Source of the DNA: Meishania sp964351985
GTDB taxonomy: Bacteria; Bacteroidota; Bacteroidia; Flavobacteriales; Flavobacteriaceae
DNA length: 64,000 bases
NCBI GenBank assembly: GCA_964351985.1
Contig: CAYGPR010000001.1
Coordinates: forward strand, 1-64,000
Direction of reading: 5' to 3'
Positions 54,217 through 63,055 of the stretch are shown one piece after another. The notes beneath the pieces are model-generated. The model had not been told where the DNA came from and did not search any database. It worked only from the letters and a program-made list of their open reading frames with translations. The position numbers were made by a program, and so were the translations under genes. Each line of letters starts with the position of its first letter. Position 1 is the stretch's first letter.

Positions 54217-54316
54217 AATCTATTTTTTAAATAGAACATCGGTAGATAAAGTTTAAGTCTACAGTTTATGCATTTCGAAGTTCTACTAAAACCTGGTCTG
54301 CACTTCAGTTTTTATC

Positions 54317-54345
54317 AAAAAGCCCTGACGGATCAGGGCTTTTTA
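54317..54345. terminator. Strong hairpin with T- and A-runs
   Basis: AAAAAGCCCTGA / TCAGGGCTTTTT folds around CGGA; it may end transcripts from either side. It lies between the small peptide gene and the hypothetical membrane protein gene. Confidence 0.7.
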
Positions 54346-54483
54346 TCCGACCCAACGATTAAAATTCATTTTCACCTTATTATAATTAAAGGCGTGCTTT
54401 CTTTAATTCCGCAGGCTCCACTGCGATATTGAATTTTAAAAAGCGAATTCAACTGTTAGACCGATGTCGGACAACATACATGG

Positions 54484-54783
54484 TTAGTGATGGTATAGCC
54501 CTATCTTACTTTTTCTTTTCACTGATTTTAAAACTGACGGCGAAATGATTGTTGTTTTCTGAATCAAGTTTGTTTTTTTTTTAATTCTTGCCCAATTGAT
54601 TTTTGCTCTATCCAATGATGCTGTATAGAATCTGTTCCACATCGCCTTTATCAGTTCAGGCCTATAAAAAGTTCTCTTGTCATATAAAAAAGCCGGTAAA
54701 ATGATGTAGATGGTAATTAGAAAAACAATTAGACTAATACCGAAAAAAATCTTTACTATCAATGTACTATCGACAACACTCAT
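54484..54783 (-). CDS. Hypothetical small membrane protein
   Basis: A 99-residue frame with one hydrophobic helix near the N-terminus (IVKIFFGISLIVFLITIYIILP) and a very basic C-terminal half (ARIKKKTNL, KSVKRKSK). No family is recognised, and the composition could be chance in A+T-rich DNA. The gene is not in an obvious operon; the hybrid kinase ends 260 bp away on the same strand. Confidence 0.4.
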   Translation of the reverse strand: MSVVDSTLIVKIFFGISLIVFLITIYIILPAFLYDKRTFYRPELIKAMWNRFYTASLDRAKINWARIKKKTNLIQKTTIISPSVLKSVKRKSKIGLYHH

Positions 54784-55046
54784 TTTAGCTACACGTCATT
54801 TTTAATGGTTTGTTAAAGGAATTCAAAGTTTGTTTTTCGTAGCAACCCTTAAAATTAAGAAGTGATAGATAAGGTGAAAGAAAAGGTTATAACGGATATT
54901 TAAAGTGTCGATAAAGTGCATATTTTTATCGATGAAATACACTTTTATGAGTTTTTTCTTACTTTTAGATTTTATCTAATTGCTGAAAATATCGGTTTGG
55001 GAAAGTTTTTAAGAAGATGAACGGGTCATGAAGAAAGAACCTGTTC

Positions 55047-56579
55047 TTATTTTAACATGCGAAATATAGTCTTCAACAAGTCTTCTTTTTCAAAAGGTTT
55101 GGTCACTATTTCGTTCATACCTGCACTGCGATATGTTTTTATCTGTTCTGGGAATGCGTTGGCCGTTAGACCGACAATGGGGATGCTTTTTATATTCTTA
55201 AAAGGAAAATCTCTAATTAGGCTTGTGAGATGGTCTCCTGAAACATTGGGCAGATCAATATCCATTAGCACAAGATCGTATATGTTATTCACCAATTCTT
55301 TCATAACATCCGCTCCGTCGTTCAGCATCTCGACCTGAAAAAACCCAACATCTATCAACATCTTTAAAATTACTGTCTGAATATGTTCGTCGTCTTCGAC
55401 CACCAGAAGGCGAAATTTATCACTATTCTTTTTGATTCTCTCAGGCACGAATACATTTGGACTATCCATAACCTCTACGGGTAAGCTTTGTAAAGGAAAC
55501 TGTAAAAGAAGGTCAAAGTAAAATACGGATCCCTCGCCAACCGTTGAGTTTAGTCTTATCTTACTTCCCATAAGTTCAAGTAAGCCCTTTACGATCGCCA
55601 AACCAAGACCGGACCCATTTGCTTTGTTTTCTGTGTTTAATTGCGTAAAACTTTCAAAAATGGTATCGAAAGATTCTTGCGGAATGCCATTTGCTGTATC
55701 GGAAACTTCAAAACGAAGGCTTGCCTTGTTCGCCCATTTCTGGTTGAATAATATAGAAAGTTTGACACTCCCTTTTGTCGTATACTTCAGGGCATTGTCC
55801 AGTAAATTGGTCAACACCTGATATATTCGCAACCTGTCTCCTTCTACAAATTCTGGAACTTTTTCATCTAAATGACAATAGAACTCAAGGTTTTTCTTCT
55901 TGGCTTTCGTTCTATAGGTAAATTCTAGCAGCTTAAATAGCTTCGTTAGACTAAAAAGCTTCTGCTGCAAAGCTAATCTGCCTGATCCGATGGAGCTGAT
56001 ATTAAGTATATCTTCAAGCATCAAACTTAAATTTGAATTCGAATGCTTTAGAAAGTCCAACATTTTTCGCTGTTCACCACTCAGTGAAGTAGAAGCCAAT
56101 ATATCTGAAATAGCCATGATGCCCGTCAAAGGGTTTCTAAGTTCATGGCTGAAATTCTGAATAAAACTATTTTTGAATCGCTCTCTTTCTTCAAGTTCTT
56201 GATTCTTGATAACGGTCAACTCGGTCTTTATTATAGACTCGTTACGTGATTGGGCAACACTTTGATAGGAGTCATAATGTTCAGAAAGGTCATCGATTAT
56301 CAGAAGAAATCCTTCGTCCTTCTTCATCATCTTTACATCGACAATAAGAGATGTTTTTTCAATTTTTAGATGGATGCAAAAGAACTTGAACACTTCGTCA
56401 GAACTTTCAAGCAATGAAGATACACTCTCGAAAAAAGGATGTACTTCCGACAGCTTAGAACCTGCTATCAATGAAAAAAGAGTTTGGTCACTTTCGACAA
56501 TAGTACCATCGTACTCTACAAAAATGAACTGTACCTTATGGTCTCTATATTGCCGGCGATACTTTTCAAGCATGGCCAT
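55047..56579 (-). CDS. Hybrid histidine kinase with receiver domain
   Basis: About 510 residues from the ATG at 56579 (a second ATG at 56573 also fits). Residues about 15-110 form a PAS-like sensor (FIFVEYDGTIVESD), and then come a coiled coil, a HisKA domain with NFSHELRNPL (His-145), an HATPase domain (RLRIYQVLTNLLDNALKYT, DTANGIPQESF, GSGLGLAIVKGL) and a receiver domain with phosphoacceptor Asp in VLMDIDLP and FRLLVVEDD. There is no membrane segment, so it senses a cytoplasmic cue. The start overlaps the stop of the small GTPase gene, so it is the last gene of that operon. Confidence 0.92.
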   Translation of the reverse strand: MAMLEKYRRQYRDHKVQFIFVEYDGTIVESDQTLFSLIAGSKLSEVHPFFESVSSLLESSDEVFKFFCIHLKIEKTSLIVDVKMMKKDEGFLLIIDDLSEHYDSYQSVAQSRNESIIKTELTVIKNQELEERERFKNSFIQNFSHELRNPLTGIMAISDILASTSLSGEQRKMLDFLKHSNSNLSLMLEDILNISSIGSGRLALQQKLFSLTKLFKLLEFTYRTKAKKKNLEFYCHLDEKVPEFVEGDRLRIYQVLTNLLDNALKYTTKGSVKLSILFNQKWANKASLRFEVSDTANGIPQESFDTIFESFTQLNTENKANGSGLGLAIVKGLLELMGSKIRLNSTVGEGSVFYFDLLLQFPLQSLPVEVMDSPNVFVPERIKKNSDKFRLLVVEDDEHIQTVILKMLIDVGFFQVEMLNDGADVMKELVNNIYDLVLMDIDLPNVSGDHLTSLIRDFPFKNIKSIPIVGLTANAFPEQIKTYRSAGMNEIVTKPFEKEDLLKTIFRMLK

Positions 56580-57063
56580 GTAAAAGAGTTGCCATTTTAT
56601 GAAAGAGTTCTTCGACAGATTCGCCGGTCTTGGCACTGGAAAGAAAATCGGAACTGATATTGTTTTCTTTAAAAATGGAATTCAGGTCCGTCAAATCGAC
56701 CAGATCGATCTTATTACCGACAACGATAAGCGGAACATCCAGTAGTTTCTCAGCGGTTATCTTCAGGTCATCGTTCAAATTCTGAAAGGTCGAAGGTCGC
56801 GTAACGTCAAAAACGAATACGGCGCCGTGTGTTCCCAATAAATATGAACTTCGGATGGTTTTGATATCGTCTGTTCCCTCCAAATCCCAAAGAATTAGGG
56901 AAACACTATTTCCAATAGATATCTCGACCACTTTCTTTGTGATATGTACGCCAATGGTAACCTTGTAATTATCGGAGAAACTATTTTCAACAAATCTTCG
57001 GATCAAGGAAGTCTTTCCGACGCCAAAATGACCCAAGATGACAATTTTCTTAGATTTTTGCAT
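56566..57063 (-). CDS. Ras/Rab-like small GTPase
   Basis: A 165-residue P-loop GTPase. Motifs: G1 GHFGVGKTS (11-19), G2 Thr-36 (KVTIGV), G3 ILWDLEGTDD (Asp-60 to Gly-63), G4 GNKID (116-120) and G5 SSAK (142-145). In G3 the residue at the Ras Gln-61 position is Thr-64, and the usual TAG is LEG; this predicts slow intrinsic GTP hydrolysis, unless a partner helps. It lacks a prenylation motif. It overlaps the longin-like gene by 14 nt and the kinase gene by 14 nt. It resembles MglA and bacterial Rab-like proteins in size, though its exact subfamily needs a tree. Confidence 0.92.
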   Translation of the reverse strand: MQKSKKIVILGHFGVGKTSLIRRFVENSFSDNYKVTIGVHITKKVVEISIGNSVSLILWDLEGTDDIKTIRSSYLLGTHGAVFVFDVTRPSTFQNLNDDLKITAEKLLDVPLIVVGNKIDLVDLTDLNSIFKENNISSDFLSSAKTGESVEELFHKMATLLHGHA

Positions 57064-57916
57064 TGCCGAAGCTTTGTGCCAATTCCCGTTCCAGCGTATC
57101 CCGCCTGACGGGGACTATCTTTTTCTCGGCATTCAGAGTGTCAAAGACAAGGTCTAAATTCATGGCCATATAACGATGGTAGAAATCAAAAATAATATCC
57201 TGTAGCTTGTTTTTCGAGCTCAGGGAATAATTACCCGATATCGCCACGGCGATGTAGTGGGTCACAAAACTCTGAATATGGATCTGGTACAGTTCATATT
57301 CAATAAGTTCGAGGTTTTGGTCTTTCTGTTCAAAAGCATCTTCAACAAAAGATTTGATGGCCGTGAACATACCCGAAATCATTTCTTCATCAATGGTTTT
57401 TGACTTTACGTACCCCGCCTTTAGAATACCCGAATCTTTTTCGATCAAAAAGACCTGTTCGATTTTCGCCGATGACATTTCGTCCATCATAAGTTGGTCT
57501 TCGCTCTTGCTCGAAAAGATGGATCTGAATTTACGTTTCCATCTTTTGAGAAACCCAAGTTGATCATCTATTTTTTCAGAAAGCAATTTCATTTCCTGCG
57601 CCACGTACTTTTTGACCATCTTGCCCAAAACGGGATATAAGGCGTCAACCACTTCATCTTTGTGATTCTTGATTTCTTCCTTTAAGGTTGCGGTGATGGT
57701 AGGCCCCAAGGTCTCTGGGATACTTTTGGCAAATTCCGATAGTTTGTGTTCGATGAGAGGATCGACCTTTTTGGAAAGTTGTTTCTTTTTGTTGACCGTA
57801 CGTTCAAGCATCTCGACCCGCTTGGATATTCTTTCCTCGAATTCACGGTCATCTGTGAATAGAATATCCTTTAAAATCTCAATCTTGTCCTTCTCGTTCA
57901 TCAGGGGAGTTTTCAA
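57050..57916 (-). CDS. Helical protein with roadblock/longin-like C-terminal domain
   Basis: A 288-residue protein. Residues about 8-130 are long helices (FEERISKRVEMLERTVNKKK, DEVVDALYPVLGKMVKKY). Residues about 151-255 look like a roadblock/longin-type beta-alpha domain: KIEQVFLIEKDSGIL opens it, EEMISGMFTAIKSFVEDAF is its main helix, and YIAVAISGNY a later strand. From memory, the segments DALYPVLG and MISGMFTAI match the cytoplasmic part of some proteobacterial OmpA-family proteins. Roadblock domains regulate small GTPases in MglA/MglB systems; here the GTPase gene overlaps it by 14 nt. Confidence 0.75.
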   Translation of the reverse strand: MKTPLMNEKDKIEILKDILFTDDREFEERISKRVEMLERTVNKKKQLSKKVDPLIEHKLSEFAKSIPETLGPTITATLKEEIKNHKDEVVDALYPVLGKMVKKYVAQEMKLLSEKIDDQLGFLKRWKRKFRSIFSSKSEDQLMMDEMSSAKIEQVFLIEKDSGILKAGYVKSKTIDEEMISGMFTAIKSFVEDAFEQKDQNLELIEYELYQIHIQSFVTHYIAVAISGNYSLSSKNKLQDIIFDFYHRYMAMNLDLVFDTLNAEKKIVPVRRDTLERELAQSFGNAKI

Positions 57917-57921
57917 TTGGG

Positions 57922-58281
57922 TTATTTTTTACCAACTTTCTCGCCAAGTTCGACAAGTAATTTCCCCAGCATCTTTTTATTTACGGCATCTTCCTCAAGA
58001 TTTTCGATTCTATTTTCAAGATTCTTCTCTACTTCCGTAATACGGATGTTAGTGTCCGTTGCGATATTATCAATGGCGATATTCAGATCGTTTCTTACCT
58101 GTTCGACCAAGTCTTCCAAGACTTTTTTCTTGTCAAGAATATCTTTTTTGAGTACTTCGAACTCAGAATCATAGGCTTCAATGGTTTCGCCAAAAATCAA
58201 ATTCTTTATAGTCTCGATCTTTGAAGTCGTACTCTCGACTTTGCCATTCAATTTAAATACGGTTTGGTCATTCTTTGACAT
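57922..58281 (-). CDS. Coiled-coil protein, first gene of the GTPase operon
   Basis: A 119-residue soluble protein that is almost fully helical and heptad-like (ILDKKKVLEDLVEQVRNDL, ITEVEKNLENRIENLEED). It has no membrane segment or enzyme motif. It precedes the longin-like gene by 5 bp and heads the operon. It may be an oligomeric scaffold or GTPase effector; that is only an inference. Confidence 0.75.
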   Translation of the reverse strand: MSKNDQTVFKLNGKVESTTSKIETIKNLIFGETIEAYDSEFEVLKKDILDKKKVLEDLVEQVRNDLNIAIDNIATDTNIRITEVEKNLENRIENLEEDAVNKKMLGKLLVELGEKVGKK

Positions 58282-58791
58282 AACACCTAATTTTAAAGAG
58301 GTTGAATTTTATTCGTCCGTTTATTTATGGTTGCGTTTAAAACACATAAGCAATGAACTTGGCCACTTTCAATACACGGTCGCTAAAATGCACATTGCAA
58401 TTTTTGCTGGCCGGCCAAAATCACCACGTAGAGGGCTAATGTACAACATTTTAGGGATTAAACTCAACAAACAAGGCAATATTACGGCACTTCAATACTG
58501 CTTCCTTCGATGTTAAAAAGCCCTTTTGATCGCCTTTTTTTAATTTTCTGTGGCTTCGCTCGCCAACAAAAAACGTAAGGGCCACTAATTGCTCATGAAA
58601 TGTCGACAAAGATTTACCTCAATTTTATCAAAAAACCAGTAGCCACTGATGATAAGGTAATAACTGGGTTTCGTTTTACCGTGCTTTTTCCAGAATTCTG
58701 CTATTCAACCGGAATAGGAATGTGCATATCCAACTTTAAGGGTCAAAAATTTAGCTGAAACAACCATGAAATAGAAGGCGGACAACTCGAA
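58282..58791. other. 510-bp gap between the GTPase operon and the dehydrogenase gene
   Basis: No gene, tRNA, terminator with T-run or repeat family is visible in it. It must hold the promoter of the GTPase operon (minus strand), but no TAnnTTTG box is recognisable upstream of 58281. A short GGCCGGCC-like palindrome occurs near 58410. Confidence 0.4.
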
Positions 58792-59799
58792 TCAAAAAAT
58801 CAAGGTTTCATAACCCAGTTCGTTTTCACATTTGCGGCCTTCTTCCCAACAATCCAGGTTTTCGAAAGTTGTCTTTGCAATATTCCGCATGGCTTCATCG
58901 GTCATAAACGCTTGGTGTGGGGTAAGTAGCACATTTGAAAATGATAATAGCTTTTTTAATTGGTCATCTTTGATTCCGTCATCTGAATGATCCTTAAAAA
59001 AGGTGCCTTTTTCCTTTTCATATACATCGGCACAATACCCGCCTAGGTTTCCTTCTTCTAAAACCTTGATCAATGCTTTGGTCTTTACGATAGCACCTCG
59101 TGAAGTATTTACCAGAATAGCATTTTGCTTCATCAAGGCCAACTTTTCGGCGTTGATCAAATAGTGGTTTTCATAAGTCAATGGTATGTGCAAACTGATA
59201 ATGTCCGATTTTCGGCAGAGTTCATCCAAAGAACAATAGGTCACATCGCACAGTTCTACCAGGTCCATATCGGGTGTTAGGTCGCAGGCAAGAATCTTAC
59301 ATCCGAAGCCGTGCATAATCTTTACCATAATGCTGCCTATTCTTCCCGTACCGATTATACCCACTGCTTTTCCGTGAAGGTTGAAGCCCATGAGACCTTC
59401 TTGTAGAAAATTATAGTTATGCACTTGGGCATCTGCCAAAATGAGCTTTCTGTTAAAGGCCAATAGAAGTGAGGCGGCGTGTTCGGCAATCGCATGTGGG
59501 GAATAATCGGGAGTGTTCGCCACTTTAAAACCGAACCGTTTTGCCGCCTTGATATGTATGTTGTTGTACCCCGCAGAGCGTAGGGTAATGTAGCGCACCC
59601 CTAATTCCCAAAGTTTTTCTAGTACTACCAAAGAAGCATCATCACCTGAAAAAATAGAAATTGTATTGTACCCGACAGCTTGAATTGCAGTCTGAGAGTC
59701 TAGTGCATCTTTGGTGTACGTTACCTTGAATTCTTTTTTGGCCGCACTTTTTAAGTACGGAATTTCATAATCTTTTGCACTATAGACCAGTAACTTCAT
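58792..59799 (-). CDS. D-2-hydroxyacid dehydrogenase
   Basis: A 335-residue NAD-dependent dehydrogenase of the D-lactate dehydrogenase (LdhA) type. The Rossmann loop is GIIGTGRIG, the catalytic Arg is in NTSRGAIV, the Glu in DVYEKEKG and the His in LLTPHQAF. It would reduce pyruvate or another 2-keto acid. The start overlaps the upstream lipoprotein gene by 20 nt, so the two are coupled. Confidence 0.9.
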   Translation of the reverse strand: MKLLVYSAKDYEIPYLKSAAKKEFKVTYTKDALDSQTAIQAVGYNTISIFSGDDASLVVLEKLWELGVRYITLRSAGYNNIHIKAAKRFGFKVANTPDYSPHAIAEHAASLLLAFNRKLILADAQVHNYNFLQEGLMGFNLHGKAVGIIGTGRIGSIMVKIMHGFGCKILACDLTPDMDLVELCDVTYCSLDELCRKSDIISLHIPLTYENHYLINAEKLALMKQNAILVNTSRGAIVKTKALIKVLEEGNLGGYCADVYEKEKGTFFKDHSDDGIKDDQLKKLLSFSNVLLTPHQAFMTDEAMRNIAKTTFENLDCWEEGRKCENELGYETLIF

Positions 59800-60436
59800 C
59801 TTCGTCTTCTTTATGAAAAATCAAATCTTGTTCCTCCATCGCCAAAACCACAAGTTTCACATAATCGTTTACTGTTTTCGCAATATTGTTTGGATCCGTT
59901 ATTTCAATATTCCCGCGCCAGATCAGTGCCCTTTCTTTGCCCTCACATATACAATAAAGAGAAGTCTCGGCATGATATACGGTAAAATTTTCATAGTATT
60001 CGTCATCGTAGTAGATATCTTGATGACGAAGGTAATCATCTCGGAACCTTCCATCGTAGTTGTTCCATTTCGCAATGCTTTGTCGAAAACTTTGCCGATT
60101 TTCAGAACCCGTTATCTTGGTTAAAAGAATTGCGTCAAAATCTTTGTCGAGAAGGCTGCGCTCCACATCATCCAATTCTTTTTCGGTTCTTTTGGTATTC
60201 GTAAACGCCACATCAAAAAGGTCTATACTACGCATGGCCTCTACGCCCCTTTTATCAAATTCAGACTTCAGACGACTTTCAAAATCATCTCGTGCCTCTT
60301 CGTTCTGTGTCATCCCTACAAGTAGCACCTTGTTGGCATAAAAAATTACGATATCGGGATCTTTCCAGTTCTCGACCAATTCAGCGGAGGAACATCCCAT
60401 TAAAAGTAATATGGATAAAACGAATATTTTTTTCAT
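59780..60436 (-). CDS. Hypothetical lipoprotein
   Basis: A 218-residue lipoprotein with lipobox Cys-15 (LLMGCS). VENWKDPD near residue 20 and VLLVGMTQNEEARDDFESRL are recognisable as a flavobacterial lipoprotein type, with an N-terminal Trp-Lys-Asp motif of the kind in small DUF4136-like proteins; the family is uncertain. Late in the protein ALIWRGNIEITDP has the look of a beta-domain. It is cotranscribed with the dehydrogenase. Confidence 0.7.
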   Translation of the reverse strand: MKKIFVLSILLLMGCSSAELVENWKDPDIVIFYANKVLLVGMTQNEEARDDFESRLKSEFDKRGVEAMRSIDLFDVAFTNTKRTEKELDDVERSLLDKDFDAILLTKITGSENRQSFRQSIAKWNNYDGRFRDDYLRHQDIYYDDEYYENFTVYHAETSLYCICEGKERALIWRGNIEITDPNNIAKTVNDYVKLVVLAMEEQDLIFHKEDEDEVTGL

Positions 60437-60448
60437 GATGATGGTAAA

Positions 60449-60892
60449 TTAGTTTAAGAGTCTTTTTTGCTTTTGCTTCTTCATTACTTTAGAAACCAAT
60501 TTGAAAAGTTTGCTTTTTAACTTTCGATATTCTGTCAAATACTTTTTGATTTCCGAAGTGAGTTCCCAATGGGTTTCCGTATAGGCTTTTTCCATTTTTA
60601 GTTCATCGACATCGTTAACCATAATTTCTAAAAGGTTTTCGTGCGATTGCACTTTCTTCATCAGCACGACCACTTCTCTTTCCGCCTTCAGAACGGCATC
60701 GATTATTTTTTTGCTTTCATCGAATACTTCGCTATCCACCAATTGTAGAGTATACGATTTTACCAAATCGTTCAGGAACAATTGTTCGTCCCTTGCGAAT
60801 TTGAGTTCTGACATCCATTGAATGCTAGTCTCGTGCATTTCTTCGGCACTGAGCCATTCGATGTAACTATGTTTATTTCTTTTGGTATTCAT
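60449..60892 (-). CDS. Coiled-coil protein, paralogue A
   Basis: A 147-residue helical protein with SIQWMSELKFARDEQLFLNDL, VQSHENLLEIM and a basic C-terminus (KKQKQKRLLN). It matches the protein at 61176-61607 in order of motifs: W-x-S-x-L/F-x-F, E-x-x-F-L/I, LL-x-S-Y, x-HEN-x-L and K-S-x-I/L-F near the end. It lies 12 bp upstream of the lipoprotein gene. The function is unknown. Confidence 0.7.
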   Translation of the reverse strand: MNTKRNKHSYIEWLSAEEMHETSIQWMSELKFARDEQLFLNDLVKSYTLQLVDSEVFDESKKIIDAVLKAEREVVVLMKKVQSHENLLEIMVNDVDELKMEKAYTETHWELTSEIKKYLTEYRKLKSKLFKLVSKVMKKQKQKRLLN

Positions 60893-61175
60893 AAAGCTTA
60901 TATTTAATCTTTATAGTGAGCCTCGATTTTTCAATGCTCAAAAGTCTTCATCGAAGATTGAATTACGATCGAACGAATCGACTAAGCCCTTCTTTTAAGG
61001 GAATTGTTACTGTTAGTATTATTAAGTTACACAGCGTTCGATTTTTAGAGCCCCTTCTAAATTAGAGATACTAAAATTAGCGGTATAAAAAAATGTTTGA
61101 AATGATTTTCGTCAGGTTTACTTCGACTATATTCAGCGACTTTCTTTGGCTTTGCCCTTCAGGCGCGATCAGACC

Positions 61176-61607
61176 TCAAAAGTTTGGTTTTCGTTTTTTC
61201 AATATTCCTCCGGCATAATTGAAGATTTCGGATTTTAGGTTTTGAAAATCTTCCATAAAACCAACGACTTCGGCCTTAAGTACATCGTGTTTTTGATAAA
61301 ACAACTGGTCACACATATCATCGGTACATTCCAACATTCCGCCTAAATCATTTTCATGGTTCGAAATCTTTTGCGAAACTTTGACCTTACTCGTCTTATT
61401 CTTTTCCAATCTCTTTTGATAATCTTGAAGGCGCTCAAAAAGATTGGGTGTATCAGGCTCAAAAACATATGAGTTGAGCAATCGTTCGATAAATGACACT
61501 TCATGATCTACAAACCGAAATTTTGATTTCCAGTTTCGGCAATCGGCATGCAAATCTTCTACTTTTTTGGTTTGCTCAGGCTTTGTATGGGTGGTATTTG
61601 TGTCCAT
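61176..61607 (-). CDS. Coiled-coil protein, paralogue B
   Basis: A 143-residue helical protein similar to the one at 60449-60892: NWKSKFRFVDHEVSFIERLL, KISNHENDLGGML and LKSEIFNYAGGILKKRK align with it, with lower similarity elsewhere. The C-terminus is basic. It probably arose by tandem duplication; the two are separated by 283 bp that hold no visible gene. The function is unknown. Confidence 0.7.
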   Translation of the reverse strand: MDTNTTHTKPEQTKKVEDLHADCRNWKSKFRFVDHEVSFIERLLNSYVFEPDTPNLFERLQDYQKRLEKNKTSKVKVSQKISNHENDLGGMLECTDDMCDQLFYQKHDVLKAEVVGFMEDFQNLKSEIFNYAGGILKKRKPNF

Positions 61608-61673
61608 GATAGCATCTGTTTTCCATAAAACTAACTCGACCTATTAAGCACTGCAATGATATTAATCAGTCTA

Positions 61674-63047
61674 CTATGAAACTGTCAATTCAATACTCTC
61701 GTTCAAATTTGGGATACTAACATGCCAAGCGAATGTATCCTTTATTTTTACGCGGAATGCATCCAAAGCCGTTGGTTCACCATGGATTAAAAATACCTTT
61801 TCGGGAATGTTCTTAATGCCGCTCAACCAATCCAACAATTCGAACTGATCGGCGTGGGCCGAAAGACTTTCGAGGTGTTCGATCTTGGCTTTTACAGGAT
61901 AGTATTTTCCGAAGAATTTGAGCTCATGAGCACCTTCCAGCAATTTTCTTCCGCGTGTACCTTCAGCCATGTAACCCACCAGTAAAACCGTTGTCGTAGG
62001 GATGTCTATCAACTGTTGCAAATAGGTCAGTACTCGCCCCCCTGTTACCATTCCGCTTCCGGCAATTACGACTTTTGACCTCGTGTCATCTATAGTTTTC
62101 CAAGTGTCTTTGTAGGAAGTAATGATATTGAAATGGTTGCACATGGCGCGACATTCTTCTAACGGCAGTTTGTGCCAAGCAGGATGATTCTCGAAAACGG
62201 AAAGTACACTGTTACCCATGGGACTATCAATAAAAAGGGGGATATTGGGAATAAGGTTCTTACGATACAATTTCCATAAGAGATACATCAGCGATTGAAG
62301 ACGTTCTACTGCAAAGGAGGGAATAATTAAGTTTCCCCTTTCGTTTATCGTTCTGTTGATCAAGGAAACCAAGAGTTCTCCTACATCTTCTTCAGGGTGT
62401 AATTTGTTGCCATAGGTGCTTTCCAAAAAAAGATAATCGGCCCATTTCGGTCGTTCAGGGGACGACAATAACAGATCATTGGTTCTGCCAATATCTCCTG
62501 AAAAAACAAACACTTTACCAAAGATTTCCAGCTCGATAAAAGTTGCGCCTATGATATGGCCATTGTATCGAAACCGGAATTTGATATTTTCCGAAACGGT
62601 TATCCAAACATCCCTCTCTTTGGCAACAAACAAATCGATAGCTTTTACAGCCTCTTCTGCCTTATAGAATGGCAACGCAGGTCGATGTTTGCTATAACCT
62701 TCCTTATTCGCCCGCTCGGCCTCCTCTTCATGAATTTTTGCGCTGTCCCTCAAAATAATCGAGGTTATTGCCAGGGTCGGAGCCGTACCGATAATTTTTC
62801 CCGCAAAACCTTCTTTGACCAATCTTGGCAAATAACCCGTATGATCCAAATGACCGTGGGTCAAAAGCACCACATCTATTTTGGAAGCATCAATGGGAAG
62901 GGGTTTCCAGTTCAGCTCTCGAAGTTCTTTCAACCCTTGGAACATACCGCAATCGACCATAATGTTCTGCTCCGGGGTTTCAAGGTAGAACTTAGAACCC
63001 GTTACGGTACCTGATGCACCTAGAAAATGAATCTTTACTTTATTCAT
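61674..63047 (-). CDS. Beta-CASP metallo-beta-lactamase RNase-like protein
   Basis: About 457 residues from the ATG at 63047. The metallo-beta-lactamase motifs are MVDCGMFQG, LTHGHLDHTG (HxHxDH-type), the His in NGHIIGATF and the Asp in FSGDIGR, then the beta-CASP insertion and IAGSGMVTGGR, and SAHADQFELLDW in the C-terminal RMMBL part. Such proteins are RNA nucleases (CPSF-73/RNase J-related). The start overlaps or closely follows the ATP-cone gene, so both are cotranscribed. Confidence 0.92.
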   Translation of the reverse strand: MNKVKIHFLGASGTVTGSKFYLETPEQNIMVDCGMFQGLKELRELNWKPLPIDASKIDVVLLTHGHLDHTGYLPRLVKEGFAGKIIGTAPTLAITSIILRDSAKIHEEEAERANKEGYSKHRPALPFYKAEEAVKAIDLFVAKERDVWITVSENIKFRFRYNGHIIGATFIELEIFGKVFVFSGDIGRTNDLLLSSPERPKWADYLFLESTYGNKLHPEEDVGELLVSLINRTINERGNLIIPSFAVERLQSLMYLLWKLYRKNLIPNIPLFIDSPMGNSVLSVFENHPAWHKLPLEECRAMCNHFNIITSYKDTWKTIDDTRSKVVIAGSGMVTGGRVLTYLQQLIDIPTTTVLLVGYMAEGTRGRKLLEGAHELKFFGKYYPVKAKIEHLESLSAHADQFELLDWLSGIKNIPEKVFLIHGEPTALDAFRVKIKDTFAWHVSIPNLNESIELTVS

Positions 63048-63055
63048 GTTAATAC

